Source: CBDAQV01 sp965199335 | GTDB lineage: Bacteria > Pseudomonadota > Alphaproteobacteria > CALMVH01 | Direction of reading: 5' to 3' | Assembly (NCBI GenBank): GCA_965199335.1 | Contig: CBDAQZ010000002.1 | Span: forward strand, 62,001 to 126,000 | Length of the DNA stretch: 64,000 nucleotides | Part shown: positions 7,845-16,933 of the stretch, in pieces | Layout of the letters: the number at the start of each line of letters is the position of its first letter | How positions within the stretch are numbered: the stretch's first letter is position 1 | Made by a program: the position numbers and the translations under genes | Notes under the pieces: model-generated | What the model was told of the DNA's origin: nothing | The model's database searches: none | The model's input: the letters and a program-made list of their open reading frames with translations, nothing else

Positions 7845-8477
7845 ATGCACGACAAAGTAAAACGACCGGTAGAGACCATGCTCAACGCACTTCTTAGGCA
7901 TTTCCCCCGCGTAAGCATGGCAATCGAGGCCACGCAAGAAATTTTCAGCAAGCGCCCTGTGGGTCATGCCGACAAGGTGCAGAATTTCGAGCAGGCCGCA
8001 CAGACGGTTCGGGACTGGAAAGACAAGGGCTACAAAGTAGGCTTTACGAACGGATGCTACGATCTGTTGCACAGCGGTCATTTGTTTTCGATCGCGCAGA
8101 CGCGGCAGCATTGCGACAAGCTGATCGTAGGCGTGAATACCGATGCTTCGGTAAGCAAGTTGAAGGGCCCCAGCCGGCCGGTGCAGAACGAACAGATACG
8201 TGCCGAGGTCCTGGCATCCTTGCGGGATGTGGATCTGGTCGTTGTATTCGGCCAGGATACCCCCCACGAATTGATTTCCAGGCTCCTTCCCGACGTTCTG
8301 GTCAAGGGGAAGGATTACTTGGGCAAGCTTGTAGTGGGGCGCGATGTCGTGGAGGCGAACGGCGGCCGCGTCGTATTGACCGATATGATCCCAGGCGTAA
8401 GCACCACGAACACGATCGCAAGAATGAATAAGCGGAATGACGGCGATACCTCATCGGTCAGGCATGAAGCCGGCTGA
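7845..8477 (+). CDS. Stand-alone RfaE2/HldE-C-like nucleotidyltransferase
   Basis: This is a cytidylyltransferase-fold protein of about 210 residues. The nucleotide-binding signature is GFTNGCYDLLHSGHL (HxGH motif), followed by VGVNTDASVSKLKGPSRPV, LPDVLVKGKDYLG and a C-terminal VSTTNTI. It closely resembles the C-terminal domain of the full-length hldE in this window (59915-61381), which joins ADP to heptose-1-phosphate. The organism thus has a second, separate domain, perhaps for another heptose or polyol phosphate. The N-terminal 60 residues are not part of the domain. Possible starts are TTG 7833, ATG 7845, ATG 7878 and ATG 7917; none has a strong ribosome-binding site. It is separated from ymdB by an AT-rich gap. 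Confidence 0.8.
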   Translation: MHDKVKRPVETMLNALLRHFPRVSMAIEATQEIFSKRPVGHADKVQNFEQAAQTVRDWKDKGYKVGFTNGCYDLLHSGHLFSIAQTRQHCDKLIVGVNTDASVSKLKGPSRPVQNEQIRAEVLASLRDVDLVVVFGQDTPHELISRLLPDVLVKGKDYLGKLVVGRDVVEANGGRVVLTDMIPGVSTTNTIARMNKRNDGDTSSVRHEAG

Positions 8478-8538
8478 TCTGGCTCTTGCGGCTTGGCTTT
8501 CGCCCGCGCACATTACTGCCACGTAACAGAGGACGAAC

Positions 8539-9285
8539 ATGGCAGGACATTCCCACGCGAAGAACATCATGCACACGAAGGGTGCATCGGATGCGAAGAA
8601 AGCGAAGATTTTCAACAAGCTGGTACGCGAGATCATGGTGTCCGCCAAGACCGGTATGCCCGACCCTGCGCACAATCCACGCCTGCGGGCCGCTATTTCG
8701 GCCGCCAGGGTCAAGAACGTGCCGCGCGACCGCATAGAAAAGGCGGTGAAGACGGCGCGGGAGGGGACCGATACCTCCAACTACGAATCCATTCGCTACG
8801 AGGGGTACGGTCCGGGCGGCGTTGCCCTGGTGATCGAGGCACTCAGCGACAATCGCAACCGCACGGCGGCGGAAGTGCGTTCGGCCTTCACGAAATACGG
8901 TGGGGCGCTGGGTGAAACCAACTCGGTCAGCTTCATGTTCGACCGCCAGGGTTTTGTCGCTTATCCCGCCAGCGTCGATTTCGACGCCCTGTTCGAAGCG
9001 GCGGTAGAGGCGGGCGCCGACGACGTCGAGACCACGGACGAGGGTTTCGAGGTGCTGACCAGCATGGAAAGTTTCGCCGGTGTGCGGGAGGCGCTGGAAG
9101 GCAAGTTCGGCCAGCCGGTCGAGGCACAGCTGGGCTGGTGGCCCAATGTCACCGCGACCCCCAACGACGACCAGGCGCAATCGCTTATGAAGCTGATCGA
9201 CGTGCTGGAGGACAACGACGATGTGCAGCAGGTGTTCGCCAATTACGAACTGACCGACGCGCAGGCCGAAAAGCTGGGAACCTGA
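8539..9285 (+). CDS. YebC/PmpR-family regulatory protein
   Basis: This 248-residue member of the YebC/TACO1 family begins MAGHSHAKNIMHTKGASDAKK, the family's hallmark. The core reads TSNYESIRYEGYGPGGVALVIEALSDN and GETNSVSFMFDRQG. Members have been described as transcription regulators (PmpR) and as factors that help ribosomes through difficult sequences (TACO1). It is followed at a distance by ruvCAB, and the yebC-ruvC neighbourhood is very widespread. The length matches the family (about 245). Confidence 0.95.
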   Translation: MAGHSHAKNIMHTKGASDAKKAKIFNKLVREIMVSAKTGMPDPAHNPRLRAAISAARVKNVPRDRIEKAVKTAREGTDTSNYESIRYEGYGPGGVALVIEALSDNRNRTAAEVRSAFTKYGGALGETNSVSFMFDRQGFVAYPASVDFDALFEAAVEAGADDVETTDEGFEVLTSMESFAGVREALEGKFGQPVEAQLGWWPNVTATPNDDQAQSLMKLIDVLEDNDDVQQVFANYELTDAQAEKLGT

Positions 9286-9641
9286 TTATAGCCGGTTGGA
9301 ATAATCCCGCGCCGGTCGCCTTTTGCCGAATTGGTTGAGCGTCAGCTCCTGTCCCAGTTGCCTTACGCCATCCGACTGGCTTTGACTGAAGCGCAGGCTG
9401 ATATAGGCAGCATTTGGAAAGTCGGCATCGCTGCCCACCCTTTCGATGACATCCACCTTATTGGGCACAAGGTCACGCTGATAAAGCGCAAGGCTGCCTC
9501 CGCCGCGATTTCATCCAGCTTTGCGGCTGTGGGAATACCAATGAATCCAAAGCTTTGCCAGCAAAATGGCAGCTCTTCATTGCCCGGATGATGGGCAGAC
9601 TCGCTGAGCGTTCTGGACATCAGGCGAACCAGGGGAGTCAT
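9286..9641 (-). pseudogene. ORFan with an apparent one-base deletion
   Basis: The sequence reads as one protein only if the frame changes. The first frame (ATG at 9641) gives MTPLVRLMSRTLSESAHHPG down to KLDEIAAEAAL, near 9493. The second frame then gives ALYQRDLVPNKVDVIERVG and on to ARDYSNRL, stopping at 9286. Adding one base in the GCCTTGCGC stretch gives the smooth reading DEIAAEAALALYQRDLVPN and a protein of about 118 residues. I do not recognise the family. It starts eight bases after the stop of the neighbouring ORFan at 9650-10024, so the two look like one transcription unit. A sequencing error is as likely as a real mutation. Confidence 0.55.
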
Positions 9642-9649
9642 CCCAGGTG

Positions 9650-10024
9650 CTAACTGCCGCCGCCACCGCCCATGCCGTGAACAAAATGTTTTGGCGGCGA
9701 TCCTTTTCCAAGGCCAAGCACATTGGCGGCTTGTCGTGGCGCTGTCAGTTCCGATCGGATGGTCTCAGCTACAGCTTTGACCTGTTCGGACTGCGCGATC
9801 GGAAATTTGTAAGTGTAGAACTCAGCCAAGCCATCGAGTGCGGTATGCGCCAGCCTGCACTCAGAAATATCAAGGCCGGCTGCGTGAAAGCGGCTTTCCA
9901 ATACACGGTCAGTGTCGCTATCCAGGACCGATTGATCAAATAGGAATGCTTGCATGCATTCTCTTGTCCCGGAAAAATGCTGCGTGTCCTTAAATGCCAA
10001 GATAGCGGTTTGATCGAAATCCAT
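9650..10024 (-). CDS. Uncharacterised 124-residue protein with Gly-rich tail
   Basis: I do not recognise this protein. It is mixed alpha/beta in character (MDFDQTAILAFKDTQHF, LAEFYTYKFPIAQSEQVKAV) and ends in HGMGGGGGS. There is no signal peptide or membrane helix. Expression signals are unusually clear: AAGGAG lies ten bases before the ATG, and a TTGACA with an AT-rich -10 region lies further upstream. It is divergent from ruvC and is followed at eight bases by the frameshifted ORF at 9286-9641. The good expression signals argue that it is a real gene even though I know no family for it. Confidence 0.65.
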   Translation of the reverse strand: MDFDQTAILAFKDTQHFSGTRECMQAFLFDQSVLDSDTDRVLESRFHAAGLDISECRLAHTALDGLAEFYTYKFPIAQSEQVKAVAETIRSELTAPRQAANVLGLGKGSPPKHFVHGMGGGGGS

Positions 10025-10052
10025 AGAGTAGCAGCTCCTTCTTGATGACTTA

Positions 10053-10081
10053 AATATTTAATAATTAATTAACTTTGTCAA
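10053..10081 (-). promoter_or_regulatory. Candidate sigma70 promoter for the ORFan at 9650-10024
   Basis: On the minus strand a perfect TTGACA (10081-10076) is followed by an AT-only stretch with TAAATA or AATATT at 15-17 bases spacing. The AAGGAG ribosome-binding site lies at 10040-10035 and the ATG at 10024. This is prediction only. Confidence 0.5.
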
Positions 10082-10116
10082 GGCTTTTTTACGGTCGCAC
10101 AGCGAACGAAACGCTG

Positions 10117-10145
10117 TTGAGCTTATTTCCCAGTTGGACTATATC
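10117..10145 (+). promoter_or_regulatory. Candidate sigma70 promoter for ruvCAB
   Basis: TTGAGC (10117-10122) and TATATC (10140-10145) are separated by 17 bases and lie 27 bases before the ruvC ATG. It is divergent from the promoter of the neighbouring ORFan, so the 147-base AT-rich gap holds both. I see no obvious LexA box. Confidence 0.45.
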
Positions 10146-10171
10146 AGGAACATGGAGCTTATTTTTTCCTG

Positions 10172-10681
10172 ATGCGCGTTATCGGACTTGATCCCGGTCT
10201 TCAGAATACCGGCTGGGGCATAATCGAAGCCGATGGCAACCGGCTGCGCCACATCGCCAATGGGGCGGTGCATTCGACGGCCTCTCTGGACCCGGCAAGC
10301 CGGCTAAAGCAATTGCACGATGGGCTGGTGGCCGTGATACAGGAATTCGCACCTGATGCGGCGGCGGTCGAGGAGACTTTCGTGAACAAGAACCCGGTTT
10401 CGACCCTTAAGCTTGGGCTGGCGCGTGGGGTTGCCCTGCTGGTGCCGGCGCTGGCGGGGTTGGAAGTGGGCGAATATCCGGCCAATCTGGTCAAGAAATC
10501 GGTGGTCGGCGTCGGTCATGCCACCAAGGAGCAGGTACAGATGATGGTAAGCCGTTTGCTGCCGGGGGTGAAACTGGAATCGGCCGATTCGGCCGATGCA
10601 CTGGCAGTCGCGATCTGCCATATCCACCACGCCGCGACGCGTCGCCTTGTCGGCGGCAAGATGGCGGGGGCGGCGCGATGA
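10172..10681 (+). CDS. ruvC: Holliday junction resolvase RuvC
   Basis: RuvC is the endonuclease that cuts Holliday junctions after RuvAB branch migration. The four acidic catalytic residues known from E. coli (Asp7, Glu66, Asp138, Asp141) appear at Asp7 (IGLDPGLQNTGWG), Glu67 (AVEETFVNKNP), Asp139 and Asp142 (ESADSADALAVAICH). The 169-residue length is typical. The stop overlaps the ruvA start by four bases. Confidence 0.98.
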   Translation: MRVIGLDPGLQNTGWGIIEADGNRLRHIANGAVHSTASLDPASRLKQLHDGLVAVIQEFAPDAAAVEETFVNKNPVSTLKLGLARGVALLVPALAGLEVGEYPANLVKKSVVGVGHATKEQVQMMVSRLLPGVKLESADSADALAVAICHIHHAATRRLVGGKMAGAAR

Positions 10682-11274
10682 TCGCCAAACTGACCGGCAT
10701 GGTGGACAGTTTCGGCGCAGACTGGGTGATCGTCGATGTGAACGGCGTTGGGTATCTGGTCAGCTGCTCTCGCCGCACCCTGTCGGCACTGGGGCCGGTC
10801 GGCAGCCCGGCGCGCATCCTGACCGAGGTTCGGGTGCGCGACGAACTGCCCTATCTCTATGGTTTTGCCGATGCCGGCGAGCGCGACTGGTTTCGCCTGT
10901 TGAACACGGTGCAGGGCGTCGGCGCAAAGGTCGCCCTGTCGATCCTGTCCGTACTGCCGCCCGAGAAACTGACCCTCGCTATCGCCGCGCAGGACAAGGC
11001 GGCGCTGGGCCAGGCCGATGGTGTGGGGCCGAAGCTGGCGACCCGTCTGCTATCGGAACTGAAGGACAAGACGGGCTCGCTTGGCCTGACCACCGCGATG
11101 GATGCGCCGTCCGGCGTTCAGGAGGCCGGTGGCCTCACCGGCGATGCGGTGTCGGCTTTGGTCAATCTCGGCTATGGCCGTTCCGAAGCCTTGGCGACCG
11201 TCGCCAAACTGAAGCGCGACGATGACACGCTGAGCGATCTGATCCGCCGTGCATTGAAGGAGCTGGCCGGATGA
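10678..11274 (+). CDS. ruvA: Holliday junction branch migration protein RuvA
   Basis: RuvA is the tetrameric junction-binding subunit. The N-terminal OB-fold begins MIAKLTGMVDSFGADWVIVD. Helix-hairpin-helix motifs follow in LLNTVQGVGAKVALSIL and LGQADGVGPKLATRLLSEL. The C-terminal domain that contacts RuvB is GDAVSALVNLGYGRSEA near residue 155. At 198 residues it is normal length. It overlaps both ruvC and ruvB by four bases, a tightly coupled operon. Confidence 0.98.
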   Translation: MIAKLTGMVDSFGADWVIVDVNGVGYLVSCSRRTLSALGPVGSPARILTEVRVRDELPYLYGFADAGERDWFRLLNTVQGVGAKVALSILSVLPPEKLTLAIAAQDKAALGQADGVGPKLATRLLSELKDKTGSLGLTTAMDAPSGVQEAGGLTGDAVSALVNLGYGRSEALATVAKLKRDDDTLSDLIRRALKELAG

Positions 11275-12311
11275 GGCACATCGATCCCGTTCGGCAGGAA
11301 GAAGACGCCCCCGAACCCTCGCTGCGTCCACAGAGCCTATCCGAATTCATCGGCCAGCGGGCCGCGCGGGAAAACCTGTCGGTATTCGTGGAGGCCGCGA
11401 AGAAACGCGGCGAAGCCCTTGATCATCTTCTACTTTTTGGCCCCCCAGGTCTCGGTAAGACGACGCTGGCGCATATCGTCAGCCGGGAATTGAATGTCGG
11501 CTTCCGTGCTACATCGGGCCCGGTGATTGCCAAGGCGGGCGACCTGGCTGCGATCCTGACCAACCTGGAGGCGCACGACGTTCTGTTCATAGATGAAATT
11601 CATCGCCTAAGTCCTGCCGTGGAAGAGATTTTATATCCGGCCATGGAGGATTTCCAGCTGGATCTCATCATCGGGGAAGGGCCGGCGGCACGATCGGTGC
11701 GGATCGACCTGCCACACTTCACGCTGGTGGGGGCGACAACACGGTCGGGCCTGCTGACGCAGCCTTTGCGCGAGCGTTTTGGCATCCCGCTAAGGCTCGA
11801 GTTGTATGAGGTCGACGAACTGACAGAGATCGTATCGCGCGGTGCGCGGGTATTGAAGATCGCCATGACGCCGGACGGGGCGGAGGAAATCGCCCGCCGT
11901 TCGCGTGGAACACCGCGCGTTGCCGGCCGGTTGCTGCGCCGCGTGCGCGATTTCGCGCAGGTGGCGGGTGTGGAGACGATCGACGCAAGGGCGGCCGATG
12001 CCGCCCTGCTGCGTCTCGATGTCGACCGACGCGGCCTGGATGCGATGGACCGGCGTTATCTCAGCTGCATGGCGGATAAATATGCGGGCGGCCCGGTGGG
12101 CGTCGACACCATGTCCGCCGCGCTGGCCGAACAGCGCGACGTGATAGAGGAAGTGATCGAGCCTTATCTGTTGCGCGAGGGTCTCGTCCAGCGCACCCCC
12201 CGTGGCCGCATGCTGTCGGACGCGGGTTTCCGCTATATCGGCCTGGAGCCGCCGCGCGACCCCGCCAGGCAACTGGCATTCGAGATGCCGGCGGAGGAGG
12301 GGACGCCTTAA
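11271..12311 (+). CDS. ruvB: Holliday junction DNA helicase RuvB
   Basis: RuvB is the AAA+ motor of branch migration. The Walker A motif GPPGLGKTT is at residues 57-65 and the Walker B motif is FIDEIHRL near residue 110. Sensor and arginine-finger regions lie in GATTRSGLLTQPLRERFG. The C-terminal winged-helix DNA-binding domain is visible in QRTPRGRMLSDAGFRYIGL. The 346-residue length is typical. The stop overlaps the 3' end of the convergent treZ by four bases, leaving no room for a terminator between them. Confidence 0.98.
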   Translation: MRHIDPVRQEEDAPEPSLRPQSLSEFIGQRAARENLSVFVEAAKKRGEALDHLLLFGPPGLGKTTLAHIVSRELNVGFRATSGPVIAKAGDLAAILTNLEAHDVLFIDEIHRLSPAVEEILYPAMEDFQLDLIIGEGPAARSVRIDLPHFTLVGATTRSGLLTQPLRERFGIPLRLELYEVDELTEIVSRGARVLKIAMTPDGAEEIARRSRGTPRVAGRLLRRVRDFAQVAGVETIDARAADAALLRLDVDRRGLDAMDRRYLSCMADKYAGGPVGVDTMSAALAEQRDVIEEVIEPYLLREGLVQRTPRGRMLSDAGFRYIGLEPPRDPARQLAFEMPAEEGTP

Positions 12312-14185
12312 GCGTTCCCTGCCGTTGGCGCCTGCTGTGCTGGTACGGCTTTGGCCGCACCGGCATCGAGCTTCAGCTGCATCTTAGCGTCGGCGATCGA
12401 AGGAGAAGAGGCTTCGGCGGAGAAGACCCTGATCGTTTCCTGCCGGTAATCGCGACTGACACCCGGCTCGACGATTACCACGGCAGAATGCGGCGGCATG
12501 GTCACGTGCGTCTTCGACATATCGTATCCTTCGGAGGCCAGGATCACGCCGGGGCTACCGGCCTTGAACGGCACCGCGCGGTTCTCAGTCGACATGTTGG
12601 CCAGGACCGTGACGCCGCTGTGGCTCATGCGGATCCAGCCGGCCTCCTCGTTGAACGAGACCTTGGCGCTCTTGCTTTCGCCGAAGCCGTCGATGGAACG
12701 ACGCAGGCCGATAAGCGCCTTGTACCACTCATGCATGGTCTTGTGTGGTTCGTCGGCAAGCTCGAACCATTTCAGTTTCGAGTTCTCGAAGGTGGATTTT
12801 GCCTGCGGGTCCGGAACCTGATGCGGCTGCCAGCCAAAATCGCCGAACTCGCTCTGACGTCCCTCGGTGGTGGCTTTTGCAATTACAGGATCGCGATGAT
12901 CGCTGAAAAACTGGAAAGGGCTTGAGGCGTTGAATTCCTCACCCATGAACAGGAATGGCGTGAAGCGTGACAGGATCACCATGGCGGGCGCTACTTTTGC
13001 CAGCCCGTCATCGACAAGATGGCCAAGCCGCTCGCCTTTCGCACGGTTGCCGACCTGATCGTGATTCTGGATGCAGACGATTTGCGTCGAAGGATCGACC
13101 CCCTTGTATGAACGGCCGTGGACACGGTCACGATTGGGTGAATACTGCCCCTGATAAAGGGCGGCATCCTGCAAGGTAACCGCCAGCTCGCCCAGCGTAC
13201 CGGCGAAGTCTTTGTAATAGCCGAGATGCTCTCCGGTCATGTTCGTATGCAGGGCGTGGTGAAAATCGTCCATGAACGCCGCATCCATGCCCATGCCGCC
13301 CTTCTTGAGCGGCCTTACCAGATTGGGACTGCTCTGGTCGTTCTCGACATACACAATCAACGGTCGGCCGAGTTCTCCCGCCAGTTTCCTGGTTTTGGTG
13401 CCAAGTTCTTCAAGAATATGAACTGCCGACTTGTCGTGCAACTCATGCGTGGCATCGAGGCGCAGGCCATCGAAGTGATAATCACGCATCCACATTGTCG
13501 CGTTGTCGATCATGTCTTTACGAACGAAATCGCTACCCTTCTGGTCGAAGTTGATTGCCGCCCCCCAGGGCGTATGCATCTTGGGATTTTCGTATGGCCC
13601 GTACAGGCCTGTATAGTTGCCCTCGCTTCCGCGGTGATTGTAGACGCTGTCCAGGATCATCGCCATGTCCTGGCCGTGTGCCGCATTGACCAGCGACTTC
13701 AATTTGTCAGGCGTTCCGTAGGCCTTGTTCGGTGAGCTCAGGGCAACGCCATCATACCCCCAGTTCCAGCCGCCCGAGGTCTGTGCCACGGGCATTACCT
13801 GGATGTGCGTGATCCCGAGGTCCTTGAGATAAGGCAACTTCTCGATCGCAGCCTCGCAGGTTCCCTCGGGTGTGAACGTGCCGATATGCAGCTCGTATAT
13901 GACGGCCTGACTCAGGGGTTTCTGCTGAAAGCCCTCGTCAGTCCATTTGAACGTGCTGTGGTCGACCGTGCGCGATGGGCCATGCGGACCTTCAGGCTGG
14001 AAATGCGATGCCGGATCGGGCCAGGCATGACCGTTTATGACCAGCTTATAGTCTGTGCCGGCCGGAACATCGTCAGCCGTGGTCCATATGCCTCGTTCGC
14101 CGGAAATCATCGGTGTCCGAACAGCTCCGATCTCAATTTGAGCCGTCTTTTCTTCCTTGGGCGCCCATGTGGTAATCTTGGACAT
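12308..14185 (-). CDS. treZ: Malto-oligosyltrehalose trehalohydrolase
   Basis: TreZ is a GH13 hydrolase that releases trehalose from maltooligosyl-trehalose made by TreY. The family's catalytic set is present: nucleophile Asp244 in GLRLDATHE, acid Glu281 in VYVENDQ and Asp376 in QNHDQVGNRA. The N-terminal beta domain holds TDYKLVINGHAWPDPAS, and YELHIGTFTPEG starts the barrel. The last 45 residues are Ala/Pro-rich and exceed what the fold needs. TreY, glycogen genes and TreS are not in the window. Trehalose-phosphatase (otsB, 52.2 kb) is present but belongs to the other trehalose route. The upstream gap to ybgC is AT-rich and shared by two divergent genes. Confidence 0.93.
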   Translation of the reverse strand: MSKITTWAPKEEKTAQIEIGAVRTPMISGERGIWTTADDVPAGTDYKLVINGHAWPDPASHFQPEGPHGPSRTVDHSTFKWTDEGFQQKPLSQAVIYELHIGTFTPEGTCEAAIEKLPYLKDLGITHIQVMPVAQTSGGWNWGYDGVALSSPNKAYGTPDKLKSLVNAAHGQDMAMILDSVYNHRGSEGNYTGLYGPYENPKMHTPWGAAINFDQKGSDFVRKDMIDNATMWMRDYHFDGLRLDATHELHDKSAVHILEELGTKTRKLAGELGRPLIVYVENDQSSPNLVRPLKKGGMGMDAAFMDDFHHALHTNMTGEHLGYYKDFAGTLGELAVTLQDAALYQGQYSPNRDRVHGRSYKGVDPSTQIVCIQNHDQVGNRAKGERLGHLVDDGLAKVAPAMVILSRFTPFLFMGEEFNASSPFQFFSDHRDPVIAKATTEGRQSEFGDFGWQPHQVPDPQAKSTFENSKLKWFELADEPHKTMHEWYKALIGLRRSIDGFGESKSAKVSFNEEAGWIRMSHSGVTVLANMSTENRAVPFKAGSPGVILASEGYDMSKTHVTMPPHSAVVIVEPGVSRDYRQETIRVFSAEASSPSIADAKMQLKLDAGAAKAVPAQQAPTAGNA

Positions 14186-14296
14186 TGAATCATCTTTCTT
14201 GCACGTATCGATATTGAAGATATTAATACTGCGTTAATTAATCGCAGGCAAGAAATTTAATCATTTGAAAACAAAATAGACATGCTAGCGTAAACT
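14186..14296. promoter_or_regulatory. AT-rich divergent intergenic region between treZ and ybgC
   Basis: This 111-base, strongly AT-rich gap must hold the promoters of the minus-strand treZ and the plus-strand tol-pal operon. I see runs such as GATATTAATACTGCGTTAATTAA but no hexamer pair good enough to name. Confidence 0.4.
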
Positions 14297-14746
14297 ATGA
14301 TCCCCACCCCTTCAGTGCTGCTAAATGGTGAACAGCATCTTTTTTCGATCCGCGTCTATTTCGAGGATACCGACGCTGGCAGGGTCGTATACCATGCCAG
14401 CTACCTGCGATTTGCCGAGCGGGCGCGCACCGAGATGCTGCGTTCCATGGATTACCCGCATAATCGCCTGATCGATACGCATGGTCTGATGTTCGTGGTC
14501 GCGCGTATCGAAATCGACTATCTCAGCCCCGCCCGGCTGGACGATCTGCTGACCGTTAAGTCCGAGGTGGTTTCGCACGGTCGCTCCAGCATCCGCATGA
14601 CGCAGGAAATAGTCGGCGAGGACAAATCGATCAAGGCGCGCCTGCTGGTCAGGCTGGTCGCGGTGAACGATAAAGGCCGTCCGTCGCCGTTGCCGGATGA
14701 CTTTCTGGCAAAAACTGTGCTTGCGGGCAGCGTAAACAAGATTTAG
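14297..14746 (+). CDS. ybgC: YbgC-family acyl-CoA thioesterase of the Tol-Pal cluster
   Basis: This is a hotdog-fold thioesterase, the first gene of the tol-pal cluster in most proteobacteria. The active-site strand is FEDTDAGRVVYHASYLRFAERARTEMLR, a variant of the family's ExTDxxGxVYHxxY pattern, with the catalytic Asp in DTDA. The length of 149 fits. In E. coli the protein hydrolyses acyl-CoA and associates with phospholipid synthesis enzymes. It is nine bases upstream of tolQ. Confidence 0.94.
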   Translation: MIPTPSVLLNGEQHLFSIRVYFEDTDAGRVVYHASYLRFAERARTEMLRSMDYPHNRLIDTHGLMFVVARIEIDYLSPARLDDLLTVKSEVVSHGRSSIRMTQEIVGEDKSIKARLLVRLVAVNDKGRPSPLPDDFLAKTVLAGSVNKI

Positions 14747-14755
14747 CTAGAGGCC

Positions 14756-15490
14756 ATGGACCCATCCCGTACAGTCGATGCCGCTCAGCTTGCCGGCACT
14801 CACGCTCCTGCGAACATCTCCTTGCTGGGGCTGTTCCTGCAGGCCGATATCATTGTTCAGATCGTCATGCTGCTGCTGCTGGCAGCCTCGGTCTGGTCGT
14901 GGACAATCATCTTCGACAAGGCCAACCGCATATCCAAGGTCAAGAAGCGCGCCGATGCGTTCGAGGACAGCTTCTGGTCCGGCGGTTCGCTCGACTCGCT
15001 GTACGACAAGGTTTCCAAGAAGGTCACCGACCCGATGGCGGCGACCTTCGTATCCGGCATGCGCGAATGGCGTCACGCGAGCGAGCGCAACCTGACCCAG
15101 ACCGAATCGATGAAGGGCAGCCTGACCCAGCGCATCGACCGCGTCATGTCGGTAACGGTGGGCCGCGAAATCACGCAGCTGGAAAAATCGATGTCGTTCC
15201 TGGCCAGCGTCGGCTCGGTCTCGCCGTTCGTCGGCCTGTTCGGCACGGTCGTCGGCATCATGCACAGCTTTACCGCCATCGCGAACCAGCAGAACACCAA
15301 TCTGGCCGTCGTGGCTCCCGGCATCGCCGAGGCGCTGTTTGCCACCGCGCTGGGCCTGGTCGCAGCCATTCCGGCGGTCATCGCCTACAACAAGTTCAAT
15401 ACCGACCTGGCGCGCTATGCCGACCGGCTGGACAATTTTTCCTTTGAATTCTCCGCCATACTTTCGCGGCATTTAGAGACGAAAAACTAG
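14756..15490 (+). CDS. tolQ: Tol-Pal system proton channel subunit TolQ
   Basis: TolQ is an inner-membrane protein that with TolR harvests the proton gradient to energise TolA. The 244-residue product has the expected three membrane segments: IIVQIVMLLLLAASVWSWT near residue 30, SPFVGLFGTVVGIMHSF and LFATALGLVAAIPAVIAYN. The MotA/TolQ/ExbB signature lies in the last two. It is five bases upstream of tolR. Confidence 0.97.
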   Translation: MDPSRTVDAAQLAGTHAPANISLLGLFLQADIIVQIVMLLLLAASVWSWTIIFDKANRISKVKKRADAFEDSFWSGGSLDSLYDKVSKKVTDPMAATFVSGMREWRHASERNLTQTESMKGSLTQRIDRVMSVTVGREITQLEKSMSFLASVGSVSPFVGLFGTVVGIMHSFTAIANQQNTNLAVVAPGIAEALFATALGLVAAIPAVIAYNKFNTDLARYADRLDNFSFEFSAILSRHLETKN

Positions 15491-15495
15491 TCCCC

Positions 15496-15934
<439 letters not shown>

Positions 15935-15957
<23 letters not shown>

Positions 15958-16933
15958 CCTGGCGGCGGCAACCGGGCCCGCTTTGTCGGAATTCCAGGAG
16001 ATGCGGACGCCGTTCGTTGTCGCGGCGGCCATGCATTTCGCGTTGCTGCTGCTGGCGATCTTCGGCCTTCATCTTCTGCCCAAGAAGCCGATCGATATCC
16101 CCACCCCGATCTCGGTTTCGATGGTCAAGCCGTCCGATATCGCGCGCACCAATCACGTCGACGATCCGCATCCTGACGAGAAGGAAGAGCCGCAGCCCGA
16201 GGACGCAAAGGCTCCCGAACCTCCGAAAGAATCCACGCCACCGCCACCGCCCCCTCCACCGCCGGTCGAGCAGAAGGTAGAGACGCCACCGCCCGTACCG
16301 GAAAAGCCCCCGGAGCCGGAAAAGCCGCCCGAAAAGCCGCCGGAGAAACCGCTGCCCAAACTGGAGCCGGTCCAGAAGGCCGAGACGCTGTTCCAGACTC
16401 CTGCCGAACTGCCGCCGCTGCAGAAGCCGATGCCGGTCGCCAAGCCGACGCCACCGCCGCCGAAGCCGGACCAGAAGAAGACCAAGCAAATGGATCAGGA
16501 CTTCGCCAGCCTGTTGACCAATCTGGCCCCGCCGGTGCCCAAGGCAGACAAAATGACCAAGGACAAGCCGGTCAAGAGCCATCCGCAGGCTGGCGCGCGT
16601 GCGCCGATGAGCAACGAGCTGACCGCCGATGAAATGTCCCGCGTGCGGCAGCAGCTTGCCGGGTGCTGGGTCATTCCCGCCGGTGCCATGAGCGCCGACA
16701 AGCTGGTGGTCGAGGTCCAGACCGAATTCAACGAGGATCGCACCCTGCATGCGGCGCAGCTGGTCGATACCGCGCGTTACGAAAGCGACCCGTTTTTCCG
16801 CGCGGCCGCCGACAGCGTATTGCGCGCCCTGCACAACCCCGCCTGCAATCCACTGGACCTGCCGCCCGAAAAATATGACGAGTGGCACGACATGACGATC
16901 ACCTTCAATCCGAAAGAAATGCTGGGATTATGA
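15935..16933 (+). CDS. tolA: Tol-Pal system protein TolA
   Basis: TolA links the inner-membrane TolQR motor to Pal and TolB. I start it at ATG 15935 (MANRINNS), just before the tolR stop, because upstream in-frame codons are shadows of tolR. Residues 27-46 (VVAAAMHFALLLLAIFGLHL) are the single membrane helix. It is followed by a long Pro/Glu/Lys-rich linker (PPPPPPPPPVEQKVETPPP), then a C-terminal domain beginning MSRVRQQLAGCWVIPAGA, with the two cysteines typical of the fold (GCW and NPACNPLD). The 332-residue length is typical for alphaproteobacteria. The stop overlaps the tolB start (ATGA). Confidence 0.93.
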
